The position numbers were made by a program, and so were the translations under genes. DNA of 64,000 bases from NCBI RefSeq assembly GCF_041538045.1, contig NZ_JBGOSE010000006.1, positions 1 through 64,000 on the forward strand, read 5' to 3'. The first letter of the stretch is position 1, and each line of letters starts with the position of its first letter. Source of the stretch: Aliiglaciecola sp041538045 (GTDB lineage: Bacteria > Pseudomonadota > Gammaproteobacteria > Enterobacterales > Alteromonadaceae). Below, one piece after another: positions 26,940 to 37,339 of this stretch. Under the pieces are notes generated by a model. It worked only from the letters and a program-made list of their open reading frames with translations. It did no database searches and was not told the origin of the DNA.

Positions 26940-27238
26940 TTATCGCTAATTTTGATTCAACTACAAAATAGAGGGATTAATTACTGTTATTTTGCATTTC
27001 GAACACTGGAGTTACGGGTAATTAGTTGGGTGTCTAAATGCACCGATTCCACTAGTTTTTAGTAACTCAAGTGTGACCTTGTATGCATCACCGATGAAGG
27101 TGCTTTGACGGAGGGGGATCCGCCAAATCCAACTACACCAAATTGACGATTTATTATGCCTCGTTCAGCAACATTTAGTGTGAGTTATGAGTTTTACTAA
27201 TAAACTCTAGTTTGCAGCGCGATTAGCGCGCTTTTTTA
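26940..27238 (+). other. Untranslated leader or small RNA ending in a terminator, upstream of the MFS gene
   Basis: The 433-bp gap between pcnB and the MFS gene contains no credible ORF. It holds hairpins CACC-gatgaa-GGTG (about 27089), CGGA/TCCG (about 27109), GAGTTT-tactaat-AAACTC (about 27188-27207), and then an intrinsic terminator (27216-27238) ending about 35 bp before the MFS start codon. This layout fits a terminated small RNA or an attenuator/riboswitch for the transporter-trehalase pair. I could not match it to a known riboswitch. The 5' end is a guess. Confidence 0.4.
27216..27238 (+). terminator. Intrinsic terminator between the leader and the MFS gene
   Basis: The stem AGCGCG/CGCGCT with a 5-nt loop is followed by six Ts and lies directly upstream of a same-strand gene. 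Confidence 0.8.
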
Positions 27239-27272
27239 TTCAATCATTTTACGCCTTTAATTGGTGACGTTA

Positions 27273-28544
27273 ATGCCTAGATTTATGACCATATTTGCCA
27301 TTGCAGCTTGCTACTTTATTTTCGCTATTTTATTAAATAGTGTTGGTGCGGTGATTCTGCAATCGATAAATAGCTTTGATATTAGTAAACCTGTAGCTAG
27401 TTCTTTAGAGGGGTTTAAAGATCTTTCCATTGCTTTTGTATCTTTTGCGATTGCCGCATTTGTGCCCAGAGTAGGTTATAAATTAGCAATGATGTCAGGG
27501 CTAATTTTGGTTGCTGTGGTCTGTGCGTTGACCCCATTATTTGCGCAATTTAGCATGATACAAATACTTTTCGCTTGTATTGGAACGGCGTTTGCGCTGA
27601 TAAAAGTGTCTGTTTACAGCATCATAGGTCAACTCTCCGATGATACTAAAAGTCATGCCTCACTGCTAAACACCATCGAAGGCATTTTTATGCTTGGCGT
27701 GTTATCTGGCTACTGGTTGTTTAGTGGCTTTATTGATGCTGATAACCCTAGCTCATTAAGCTGGATGAATGTGTACTATCTACTTGCTGGGTTAATCGCA
27801 TTTACTATACTTGCTGTGGCCTTATCACCCATTAAAAAGCCCACTAAACCTGCTTTATCCAGACCACTAATTGATGATTTCATGGAGATGATAAAGCTGA
27901 CTTACCGACCCTTAGTGCTAGTGTTTGTATTGTCTATTTTCTTTTATGTATTAATCGAACAAGGGATTGGTACCTGGCTGCCTACATTCAATAATGAAAT
28001 ATTACATTTGCCCTTGGATGTCAGTATTCAAATAACCAGTATATTTGCCGCAGCCATTGCAGTAGGACGTTTATTGGCAGGACAATTACTGCGTTTTATG
28101 AACTGGTATTGGTTTCTAAACCTATGTTTAGCAGGCATGGCGATATTAATGTTGTTATGTTTACCCCTTGCTAATGCGGTGCAAAATGCAGGTCAAATCG
28201 CAACTATTTCTAATGTGCTGGACGCCCCTTTGGCCGCTTATTTACTACCCTTAGTTGGATTATTAATGGCTCCTATATACCCGGTGATTAATTCCGTAAT
28301 GTTAAGCTCGTTGGAGAAAGCCTTACATGCACCCATGACTGGATTAATAGTGGTATTTTCTGCGCTTGGTGGTACCACAGGCTCAATTATTACCGGTTTC
28401 GTGTTTGAGTCCTTTGGCGGCCAAACTGCTTTCTATTTGTCTTTAATCCCTATGTTATTGATTGCTTTAACCTTATTTTTATTTCGACGTTCAGCAAACC
28501 GAATTGAACCTGAGATAACGAGTAAATTGGAGGAGATAACATGA
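27273..28544 (+). CDS. MFS transporter, putative sugar permease
   Basis: A 423-aa protein with twelve predicted membrane helices of the major facilitator superfamily. ATG 27273 is preferred (GGTGA upstream); TTG 27261 and GTG 27264 are in frame. The next gene is a trehalase and overlaps it (ATGA), so trehalose or a related glucoside is the likely substrate; that is inference from context. The pair is inserted in what is otherwise a pcnB-gluQ-dksA neighbourhood. Confidence 0.85.
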   Translation: MPRFMTIFAIAACYFIFAILLNSVGAVILQSINSFDISKPVASSLEGFKDLSIAFVSFAIAAFVPRVGYKLAMMSGLILVAVVCALTPLFAQFSMIQILFACIGTAFALIKVSVYSIIGQLSDDTKSHASLLNTIEGIFMLGVLSGYWLFSGFIDADNPSSLSWMNVYYLLAGLIAFTILAVALSPIKKPTKPALSRPLIDDFMEMIKLTYRPLVLVFVLSIFFYVLIEQGIGTWLPTFNNEILHLPLDVSIQITSIFAAAIAVGRLLAGQLLRFMNWYWFLNLCLAGMAILMLLCLPLANAVQNAGQIATISNVLDAPLAAYLLPLVGLLMAPIYPVINSVMLSSLEKALHAPMTGLIVVFSALGGTTGSIITGFVFESFGGQTAFYLSLIPMLLIALTLFLFRRSANRIEPEITSKLEEIT

Positions 28545-30103
28545 GTAAGGTTAAGGTGTTAAATCCGCCACAAGAATTTACTGATAGTTTAACTTTTTTT
28601 GATAGTGCCTTGTTTCATCAGGTGCAAACCACGGGTCTTTTTAAAGACAGTAAGCAGTTTGCCGATGCAACGCCTAAAACTAGTTGGTCGAAGATATATC
28701 ACGAGTTTGAAAGGCAATCAGCACAAGCCGACTTTAACTTAGCTGATTTTGTTACTGAATTTTTCAGTTTGCCCGAGCCCATTGAGCTTGAACAACACAT
28801 AGTGCATAAAACTGTGGCAGAGCATGTTGAAGCCCTATGGCCGGTATTGATGAAACAACCGGATGAACAGGGTAATAACTCTCTATTGCCCTTAAAACGG
28901 CCGTATATCGTTCCTGGTGGTCGCTTTCGTGAGATTTACTATTGGGATAGCTACTTTACAGCGCTAGGGTTACTGCACTCTGGGCGTTGGGAATTGGTCA
29001 AGTCGATGCTTTTAAACTTTATTCAATTGCAGCAGAGTATTGGATGCATCCCTAATGGAAATCGGAGTTATTACTACAGTCGCTCACAACCGCCAATATT
29101 AGCCATGATGGCAGACTTGTTGGTGAGCTCAGATACTGAAACAGCAGATACTCAGTTTTTAATTCAATGTACAGAGGCGATGGAAACTGAATATGCATTT
29201 TGGATGCAAGGTGCAGAACAATTAAGTCAACCGTATGAAGCCCATAGGCATGTGGTAAGAATGCCCAACGGCGGCTTACTAAATCGATACTGGGATGATC
29301 AAGGTACGCCTCGTCCAGAGTCCTACGCTGAAGACATGCATGCTGCGGCGGATAAACAGGGTGATAATAAAACGCATTTTTATCGTAACATTCGTGCGGC
29401 CTGTGAATCAGGTTGGGATTTTAGTTCACGCTGGCTTGCTGATCCTGAAGATTTACAAACCATTCAAACAACTAAAATTGTACCAATCGATTTGAATTGC
29501 TTGATGTATAAACTCGAAGTGCTTTTGAGTAACTATTGGGGCAAATTAGGCGAACAGTCAAAAAGTTTGGAATACCTGCAAAAATCAGAGCAACGTAAAC
29601 AAAATATTCAATCATATTTGTGGAATACAGAGCTTGGGTTTTATATGGATTTCAATCTGCTGACCCAACGTCAATCTAAGATCATTTCTTTGGCGGGAGT
29701 TTTACCCTTATTTGTGGCCCTTGCCGAGCCATCACAGGCCGCAGCAGTAGCTTCACGCCTAAAAAATGAGTTCTTGTCTGTAGGCGGGCTTATTACCACC
29801 CTTTGTCAGACTCAACAGCAGTGGGATGCACCTAATGGTTGGGCACCGTTACATTGGTTTGCAGTCAAAGGTTTGCAGCAATATCAACAAGATGATTTAG
29901 CATTGGAGATTATGCAAAAGTGGCTTTCCACCGTAGAGCGTTACTTTCAGTTAAATGGCAGCTTAATGGAAAAATATAACGTTCAACAGATTGAGTTTAG
30001 TGCCCAAGGCGGTGAGTATGAGGTGCAACATGGTTTTGGCTGGACCAATGGTGTCACTATGGCGTTTTATAAAATGTTAGAAGGTGAATCTGCCCAAGCA
30101 TGA
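28541..30103 (+). CDS. treF: Trehalase, glycoside hydrolase family 37, cytoplasmic type
   Basis: A 520-aa enzyme. GH37 signatures are visible: PGGRFREIYYWDSYFTALGL and WDAPNGWAPLHWFAVKGL, with the catalytic Glu region GEYEVQHGFGWTNGV near the end. There is no signal peptide, so it should cleave trehalose to two glucoses in the cytoplasm, like TreF. The site GGAGGAG lies inside the end of the MFS gene. Its last 37 bp overlap the convergent gluQ gene. Confidence 0.92.
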   Translation: MSKVKVLNPPQEFTDSLTFFDSALFHQVQTTGLFKDSKQFADATPKTSWSKIYHEFERQSAQADFNLADFVTEFFSLPEPIELEQHIVHKTVAEHVEALWPVLMKQPDEQGNNSLLPLKRPYIVPGGRFREIYYWDSYFTALGLLHSGRWELVKSMLLNFIQLQQSIGCIPNGNRSYYYSRSQPPILAMMADLLVSSDTETADTQFLIQCTEAMETEYAFWMQGAEQLSQPYEAHRHVVRMPNGGLLNRYWDDQGTPRPESYAEDMHAAADKQGDNKTHFYRNIRAACESGWDFSSRWLADPEDLQTIQTTKIVPIDLNCLMYKLEVLLSNYWGKLGEQSKSLEYLQKSEQRKQNIQSYLWNTELGFYMDFNLLTQRQSKIISLAGVLPLFVALAEPSQAAAVASRLKNEFLSVGGLITTLCQTQQQWDAPNGWAPLHWFAVKGLQQYQQDDLALEIMQKWLSTVERYFQLNGSLMEKYNVQQIEFSAQGGEYEVQHGFGWTNGVTMAFYKMLEGESAQA

Positions 30104-30930
30104 ATCGCCCAACTTAGAACTTCGTCTATCTGATGATTAGATTGAAATGAGTTTGGTACGGTTAAATTCAGATAAGCCAATGCGTCTGTGAGATTTTTAA
30201 CAGGTTTACTTAAATCTAAACCAGGCGCATGGTTTTGTTTGCTGAATTTACGTCCGTCAGCAAAGGTCACTAAGGGTAAATGCAAACATTCTGGTGGTGT
30301 CCTTCCTAAAGTCTTAAATAATGCCCACTGGCACGCTGTGGCCGTAATTAAATCCTCGCCCCTAACAATTTCAGTTATCCCCATCTGAATATCATCAGCC
30401 ACAGAGGCAAGATGGTAGGCGTACAAACCATCTTTGCGCCTAACAATAAAATCTTCTTGAGTGGCCTGACTATTAACCTGAAGTGTTCCTAATCGACGGT
30501 CTTCAATTTGAGAAATTTCAAATTGATTTTTCAAGCGCAGAGAATAGGGTGATTTGACTTGCGTTTTTTCTCTGCAAGTCCCCTTATAAAATTCTCCAAG
30601 GGCTTTAATTTTCCCACGAGTACATTCACATGGGTAAAGTAACTTTTGACTGTTGAGTTGGGATATAATGCGTTCGTAATGCTCGGCGTTTTGACTTTGA
30701 AAAAAAACATCACCGTCCCAAATCAAACCGTGAGCGGTTAAACATGACTGTATATTTTCAATGGCGCCAGCTTGAATTCTGGGCGGATCGATATCATCAA
30801 TGCGCAGCAGCCACTTGCCGTTATTTACTTTTGCTTGCAAAAAACTGCCCAGAGCGGTTACCAAGGAACCCATATGTAAAGGCCCCGAAGGACTAGGTGC
30901 AAATCGGCCAACATAACCAGTTTGGTTCAT
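30067..30930 (-). CDS. gluQ: Glutamyl-Q tRNA(Asp) synthetase
   Basis: A 287-aa protein matching the catalytic core of glutamyl-tRNA synthetase with no anticodon-binding domain. The HIGH-type motif is FAPSPSGPLHMGSLVTALG and the KMSKS-type motif is GRKFSKQNHA. It attaches glutamate to queuosine in tRNA-Asp. A zinc-site region (CECTRGKIKALG ... GTC) is present. It follows dksA as in enterobacteria. ATG 30930 is used; the TTG one codon earlier is not needed. Confidence 0.95.
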   Translation of the reverse strand: MNQTGYVGRFAPSPSGPLHMGSLVTALGSFLQAKVNNGKWLLRIDDIDPPRIQAGAIENIQSCLTAHGLIWDGDVFFQSQNAEHYERIISQLNSQKLLYPCECTRGKIKALGEFYKGTCREKTQVKSPYSLRLKNQFEISQIEDRRLGTLQVNSQATQEDFIVRRKDGLYAYHLASVADDIQMGITEIVRGEDLITATACQWALFKTLGRTPPECLHLPLVTFADGRKFSKQNHAPGLDLSKPVKNLTDALAYLNLTVPNSFQSNHQIDEVLSWAIHAWADSPSNIL

Positions 30931-30969
30931 CAATAATCACCAACTTAAAGTTAACGCTCTAGAAACGAC

Positions 30970-30993
30970 AAAAGCCGCAAGTTAGCGGCTTTT
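30970..30993 (-). terminator. Hairpin terminator between dksA and gluQ
   Basis: AAAAGCCGC and GCGGCTTTT pair around a 6-nt loop. In the minus direction it follows the dksA stop by 16 bp and ends in a T-run. Confidence 0.75.
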
Positions 30994-31009
30994 GAATTAA
31001 CTTAAAAAA

Positions 31010-31456
31010 TTAACCTTGTAGCTGTTTTTCTTTAATTTCAGCTAGCGTCTTACAATCGATACATAAATCAGCGGTAGGACGAGCTTCTAGACGCCTTACA
31101 CCAATTTCGATACCGCATGTGTCACAAAACCCGAAATCGTCTTCTTCAATACGTTTTAAAGTTTTTTCAATTTTCTTAATTAATTTACGTTCACGGTCGC
31201 GAGTACGAAGCTCTAGGCTGAATTCTTCTTCTTGAGCCGCTCGATCTACTGGATCTGGGAAATTAGCCGCTTCATCCTGCATATGGTGAACAGTACGATC
31301 CACTTCTTCGCGAAGTTGAGCGCGCCATGCTGACAATATTTTACGGAAATGCTCGAGTTGAGCATCGTTCATATACTCTTCGCCGTCTTTTTCCTGATAA
31401 GGAGTTAGACCAGCTAGTGCTATTAATCCTAAACTTTTTTCTTTTCCAGTTGGCAT
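31010..31456 (-). CDS. dksA: RNA polymerase-binding transcription factor DksA
   Basis: A 148-aa protein very close to E. coli DksA. The coiled-coil tip DPVDRAAQEEEF carries the acidic residues that enter the polymerase secondary channel. The four-Cys zinc finger is CDTCGIEIGVRRLEARP then LCIDC. It works with ppGpp in stringent control. Flanking genes gluQ and sfsA match the usual gene order. Confidence 0.98.
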   Translation of the reverse strand: MPTGKEKSLGLIALAGLTPYQEKDGEEYMNDAQLEHFRKILSAWRAQLREEVDRTVHHMQDEAANFPDPVDRAAQEEEFSLELRTRDRERKLIKKIEKTLKRIEEDDFGFCDTCGIEIGVRRLEARPTADLCIDCKTLAEIKEKQLQG

Positions 31457-31682
31457 GTGCCAATTCTCCTACACTACGACACAAACGTTGTTTAGCGAAT
31501 GAGGATATATAGCAGATTGCTATTATCCCAGCAAATTAGGCTTGGTCGAATATATGTAACTGTTACGCTTTATCAGCGGTAAAATTGGCCTAGTAGATAC
31601 CAATTTTTTTGAATAAAAAACAATGTGCTGTTTTTTACGACTCGCAAACATAGACTCCTTAAATAAAAAATCAACCTTTTTT

Positions 31683-32387
31683 TTATAGATTGAAGCTTAG
31701 CTTTTGATTTAATTGTATTTTTTCTTCAGACAATTTGCAGCTGTAGGCGATAATTTGCACACCAGAGTCAATTGCTGCTCGTAAAGTCGCCGAATATTCT
31801 GGATCTATGTCTTCGGCAACGCGAATATTTTTGATGCCTGTGTGTTGACTGCAAAATAATAAAACCGCCCGTTTTCCAGATTTTGCAATGCTACTTAGTT
31901 CGCGTAAATGTTTACTACCTCGTTGGGTTTTAGCATCTGGGAAATATCCGATCCCATCCCTTAATAAGGTAACGGATTTCACTTCAACATAACAGTCGGG
32001 CAAAGTGTCCGAGGTTAACATGAAATCAATTCTACTGTTTTCTTCTCCATATTTTACCTCAGGTTTATATCCTTGGTATTGGACTAACTCTTCCACTATA
32101 GAGAGATTAAAGGCTTCGGCCACTAATTTATTCGCATTTTGCGTATTTACACCAATCCAATCCCCTTGCAGGTTTTTACTTAGCTCCCAGGTATAGGCTA
32201 ATTTTCGTTTGGGGTTGTTGGCAGGGCTTAACCACACTTCAAATCCAGGGTCACCGCAGCCCGTCATAGCACCGGTATTTGGACAATGAGCAGTTACAAT
32301 GGAACCATCTTCTAGCTCAACATCGGCCAAGAATCGTTTGTAGCGTTTTATTAATTTGCCCTTGATAAGTGGACTAGGGAACAGCAT
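31683..32387 (-). CDS. sfsA: Sugar fermentation stimulation protein SfsA
   Basis: A 234-aa protein, the same length as E. coli SfsA when started at ATG 32387, which has AGAGGT upstream; the frame is open to 32432. Motifs: GCGDPGFEVWLSPA, SRIDFMLT and VEVKSVTLL, consistent with a nuclease-like fold. The biochemical role remains poorly defined in the literature. It is divergent from pepB. Confidence 0.95.
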   Translation of the reverse strand: MLFPSPLIKGKLIKRYKRFLADVELEDGSIVTAHCPNTGAMTGCGDPGFEVWLSPANNPKRKLAYTWELSKNLQGDWIGVNTQNANKLVAEAFNLSIVEELVQYQGYKPEVKYGEENSRIDFMLTSDTLPDCYVEVKSVTLLRDGIGYFPDAKTQRGSKHLRELSSIAKSGKRAVLLFCSQHTGIKNIRVAEDIDPEYSATLRAAIDSGVQIIAYSCKLSEEKIQLNQKLSFNL

Positions 32388-32477
32388 ATTACCTCTCACA
32401 TTATGCGTTTTAGATTGCGCAAACTTCTCCAATACTCATATATACGAGCCTTGGATGTCAAAGAAAAGGAAACCAGT

Positions 32478-33770
32478 ATGTCACATCTTTTAGTTGAACT
32501 CAGTTATCAAACAGCCTCAGCACAATGGGGAGAGAATGCGCTTGTTAGTTTTGATGCTGAAACGGCGACAATTCATTTAAACACTGATGATCCTATTGAT
32601 GCGCAATTATCGAAAATTGCAGTGGTAGGCCGTAAATTAGATGGCATGAATTTATCTGGTGTTACTTTTAGTGGAAACTGGAGCGAAGAGCAGCAATGGT
32701 CTCTAGCGGCTAGTTATCGTCGAGCGCGAAATGCGGGTCAAATAACATGGCTGGAAAATAGTGATAAAACCAGTTTAGAGCAGCGTTATGCAGCTTTGAG
32801 TTTTACGCGTGACTTAGTCAATGAAACCCCTGAACAACTTTCACCGGAAGAGTTGGCGAAACGCAGTGCTGACTGGTTAGCTGAACTTGGCGGCGATAAA
32901 GTTTCGGTGAAACACTGTGTTGGTGAAGAATTAGCGGATGCTGGCTGGGTGGGTATTTATAATGTTGGAAGGGGTAGTGAACGTCCCCCAGTATTATTAG
33001 AAGTGGATTACAACCCAAGCGGTGAAGAAAGTACTGCTGTGGCCGCAGCCCTTGTGGGCAAAGGGATTACCTTTGATAGCGGTGGTTACAGTATGAAAAG
33101 TAGTGAAGGCATGTTGAGTATGAAGTGTGACATGGGCGGTGCTGCAACCGTTACCGGTGCCCTTGGACTTGCGATCATGCAAGGATTGAACAAGCGTGTT
33201 AAATTGTTCTTATGTTGTGCTGAAAATTTAGTCAGTGGCCATGCATACAAGTTAGGGGATATTTTAACCTACAAAAATGGCGTAACAGTTGAAATTGTTA
33301 ATACAGATGCCGAAGGGCGCTTGGTATTGGCTGATGGATTAATGGCAGCAAGTGAAACCCAAGCACCATTAATTATTGATGCTGCCACCCTTACTGGAGC
33401 AGCAATAGCCGCTGTGGGCGGGGATTACAATGCAGTTTTCTCCCTTGATAAACCGGCACTTCAACAATTTATTATTCAATCAGAAAAACAGCATGAGCCC
33501 GTATGGCCATTACCTTTGGAGTTATGGCATCAAGATAAGTGTCCTTCTCCTTTTGCTGATACGGCAAATAGTCGGGCTCAAAAAGGTGGGGGTGCTGGCG
33601 GTGCTTCAAATGCAGCTGGTTTCTTATCTCGTTTCGTGGGTAATCAAGGAAAAGGTTGGATTCATGTGGATTTAGCGGCTGCTTATAATGGCAGCGGAAC
33701 TAGCCATATGCCCGCCGGTGGGAGTGGTATCGGCATCCGAGGTATCGCCCAAGCATTATTAGAGGCTTAG
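32478..33770 (+). CDS. pepB: Aminopeptidase B (M17 leucyl aminopeptidase family)
   Basis: A 430-aa cytosolic dinuclear-metal aminopeptidase. Metal ligands are in GKGITFDSGGYSMK and MKCDMGGAA, and the M17 signature is NTDAEGRLVLADGL. The start at ATG 32478 (AAGGAAA upstream) gives a length close to E. coli PepB. The frame extends to 32403 without a site. Confidence 0.94.
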   Translation: MSHLLVELSYQTASAQWGENALVSFDAETATIHLNTDDPIDAQLSKIAVVGRKLDGMNLSGVTFSGNWSEEQQWSLAASYRRARNAGQITWLENSDKTSLEQRYAALSFTRDLVNETPEQLSPEELAKRSADWLAELGGDKVSVKHCVGEELADAGWVGIYNVGRGSERPPVLLEVDYNPSGEESTAVAAALVGKGITFDSGGYSMKSSEGMLSMKCDMGGAATVTGALGLAIMQGLNKRVKLFLCCAENLVSGHAYKLGDILTYKNGVTVEIVNTDAEGRLVLADGLMAASETQAPLIIDAATLTGAAIAAVGGDYNAVFSLDKPALQQFIIQSEKQHEPVWPLPLELWHQDKCPSPFADTANSRAQKGGGAGGASNAAGFLSRFVGNQGKGWIHVDLAAAYNGSGTSHMPAGGSGIGIRGIAQALLEA

Positions 33771-34102
33771 TCGTATTTTGTAAAAAGTCTTGCGGTTCAC
33801 TGCACTGGTGAACCGCATTAATTTCGATTTCTGCACTTTGAATTAAATATTTCTATCTGTTTAGCCATTATTTATCTTATTCTTTAGACTATCTGGTTTT
33901 TATCAATCCTATGCTCAAATTTATTTAACTAAGTCAATTTAACCTATACATTGAAAGGATAAGGTGTGAGTCGATTAGTGCTTAGCAACTTTCTAAAATG
34001 AGAGACTGATTAGGCAAACAACTTACGGTAGTTCTATATTCGATTATGGATAAATCTTAAATAGGTTTACAATGCCGCGAATTTCGGATTGTTGGAGGTA
34101 TA
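33771..34102. other. Intergenic region, 332 bp
   Basis: It holds one hairpin, GCGGTTCAC/GTGAACCGC (33792-33816), a likely terminator for pepB though it lacks a clear T-run. The rest is AT-rich with no ORF or RNA gene recognised. The promoter of yhgN is presumably near its right end. Confidence 0.6.
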
Positions 34103-34702
34103 ATGGATATTTGGTCTGCTGCGGTAATGTTATTCCTAATTATGGATCCATTAGGAAATTTACCTATATTTATGTCCATTTTAAAATCAATTGAGCCTAA
34201 GCGTCGTCGCAAAGTTTTGGCTCGAGAGTTGATTTTATCATTGCTAATTATGTTCATATTCTTATTCAGTGGACAGGCAGTGTTAGATTTTTTGAATGTG
34301 AAACAGCAAGCCGTGAGTATTGCTGGTGGGATCATTTTATTTCTTATCGCCATACGTATGATTTTTCCCAATAAAGGTAGCCATGACGACGATGTAAGTG
34401 AACAAGAACCCTTTATTGTTCCTTTGGCTATTCCGATGATTGCCGGCCCTTCATTATTAGCCGCTTTGATATTACTTGCCAATCAAGATCCCCTAAGAAT
34501 GTTTGACTGGTCGTTAGCGCTTTTTTCAGCTTGGGCAGTTTCAGCAAGTATTTTATTGTTTTCTGGTGTATTTTTTAAGATTCTTGGCGAGCGAGGCTTG
34601 ATTGCCATAGAGCGTTTAATGGGCATGATTCTTATTATGTTGTCGATACAAATGTTTCTCGACGGCGTAGGTAACTACTTTTCAATTGGAGTGACGAATT
34701 GA
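34103..34702 (+). CDS. yhgN: YhgN-like MarC family membrane protein
   Basis: A 199-aa inner-membrane protein with about six helices. The N-terminal motif LFLIMDPLGNLPIFMSIL and the central PLAIPMIAGPSLLAALI are typical of the MarC/YhgN family. Once annotated as antibiotic resistance proteins, they have no settled transport function. It overlaps yjaG by 4 bp. Confidence 0.9.
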   Translation: MDIWSAAVMLFLIMDPLGNLPIFMSILKSIEPKRRRKVLARELILSLLIMFIFLFSGQAVLDFLNVKQQAVSIAGGIILFLIAIRMIFPNKGSHDDDVSEQEPFIVPLAIPMIAGPSLLAALILLANQDPLRMFDWSLALFSAWAVSASILLFSGVFFKILGERGLIAIERLMGMILIMLSIQMFLDGVGNYFSIGVTN

Positions 34703-35289
34703 GCGCTAAATTAAATACATTTCAAAAAGTGCGTGAATTAACAGGCTGGCATGCAGTTGCTTATGCCGCCACATTAACCGAGCGCATGAAACCCAATTTT
34801 CAGTTGTTTTGTGAAACAGCTGAATTCGACGATGAAGGTCAATTCCACAAGTCTTTGGAATCGATTTGGCAGTGGTTATCACGCACAGGCTCTAAAATAA
34901 ACTTCGCTTTACAGTTAGAAAAAATCGAAAGTGTGACCCCTGACGCTGCTGAGCACGATAGTTTTGGGGTCTACCCCGCTATTGATGCCGCCATTTCATT
35001 AGCGGCCATCATCTCTTTGATAACTAATGATGAACCTCAAGGTGCAGTTATTGTTTCTAAATTATCGCAAGGTAGTGTGGAAGCTTTTGTTGAATTGGTA
35101 TCTGATAAATCATTGAGCTCTCAAGAAATAAAAGAGCACCCCTTGATGCAATGGGAAGTGGCATTTCAAAACGAATTGCTAGAAAATATTACTGCTTTGC
35201 CTGAAGGTGCAAAAAGTGTGAAATTACTTCGTGAAATGGTAACAAGCGAAGGTGTGTCGAACCTTGGATTAGAAATTAACTCACTATAA
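34699..35289 (+). CDS. yjaG: YjaG family protein (DUF416)
   Basis: A 196-aa DUF416 protein, recognised from the WHAVAYAATLTERMKPNFQL stretch and the conserved C-terminal half. The start is TTG at 34699, overlapping the yhgN stop (TTGA). Function unknown. Its last 14 bp overlap the convergent rsmD gene. Confidence 0.85.
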   Translation: MSAKLNTFQKVRELTGWHAVAYAATLTERMKPNFQLFCETAEFDDEGQFHKSLESIWQWLSRTGSKINFALQLEKIESVTPDAAEHDSFGVYPAIDAAISLAAIISLITNDEPQGAVIVSKLSQGSVEAFVELVSDKSLSSQEIKEHPLMQWEVAFQNELLENITALPEGAKSVKLLREMVTSEGVSNLGLEINSL

Positions 35290-35863
35290 AGAGTTTGCTC
35301 GACACACTTTGAGTTGATTTTTCTTTGATGCATTGCCAATTGTCTGGCACTTGGTAATTTTGGTTTTGTGCTTCACATTCTATGTAAACCACGCTTTGTG
35401 TCGTCACTAAGTTATTTTGGTTGATTACGTCGATTGCCTTAGGTACTAATCCAGCATTAAAGGGAGGATCGATAAAAACAAGATCAAAACTGTGGTTTAG
35501 TCTGCTACATACCTCAAGGCTATTGCCCTGCATCACCTGAGTTTGTTGGTCTTCAACCTTTAGTTTTTCGAGATTGCTGGTAATTAGCTTGGCAGCTACC
35601 TTATCTAACTCGATGAAGGTCGCACTACTAGCATGTCTTGAGAGAGATTCAAAACCAAGGCTGCCACTTCCAGCAAACATATCTAAACAACGACTTTCGT
35701 TGACATAGGGCATTAACCAATTAAACAAGGTTTCTTTCATTCTGTCCGTTGTTGGACGCAAACCTTGTGCCTCTAAAACAGGTAACTTTCTGCCTCGCCA
35801 CTTGCCACTTATCACCCGGATTGAGCCGGTGATGGCATTTTGCTTTTTTACGCCTCGCTTCAT
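35276..35863 (-). CDS. rsmD: 16S rRNA (guanine966-N2)-methyltransferase RsmD
   Basis: A 195-aa SAM-dependent methyltransferase. It has GKWRGRKLPV, RPTTDRMKETLFNWL, the SAM site LDMFAGSGSLGFE and the catalytic FIDPPF motif. ATG 35863 gives the family's usual length; the open frame runs back to 35962. It is divergent from ftsY, as in many gammaproteobacteria. Confidence 0.95.
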   Translation of the reverse strand: MKRGVKKQNAITGSIRVISGKWRGRKLPVLEAQGLRPTTDRMKETLFNWLMPYVNESRCLDMFAGSGSLGFESLSRHASSATFIELDKVAAKLITSNLEKLKVEDQQTQVMQGNSLEVCSRLNHSFDLVFIDPPFNAGLVPKAIDVINQNNLVTTQSVVYIECEAQNQNYQVPDNWQCIKEKSTQSVSSKLFIVS

Positions 35864-36041
35864 GAATCCAAGAAATGCTATGATTGTCAAAATTGGACGA
35901 TAGTGTATACCTTTAAGCACTTTTCTGCATGCACACTTTTTGAAAAGGCAGGTCGCTATCAAGAAACTTTATATTAGTCGATTTTTGTTGCTTAGAAAGA
36001 CAAAATTGAAGACTCACATTATCAAGAGAATTAACTAAAGC

Positions 36042-37325
<1,284 letters not shown>

Positions 37326-37339
37326 GTGTAGGTAATATC

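Noticed and set aside
26940..27238. 4.5S RNA, 6S RNA, CsrB-type RNA, or TPP, purine, fluoride or c-di-GMP riboswitch
   Set aside because: None of the conserved cores I know from these classes is present; too few GGA motifs for CsrB.
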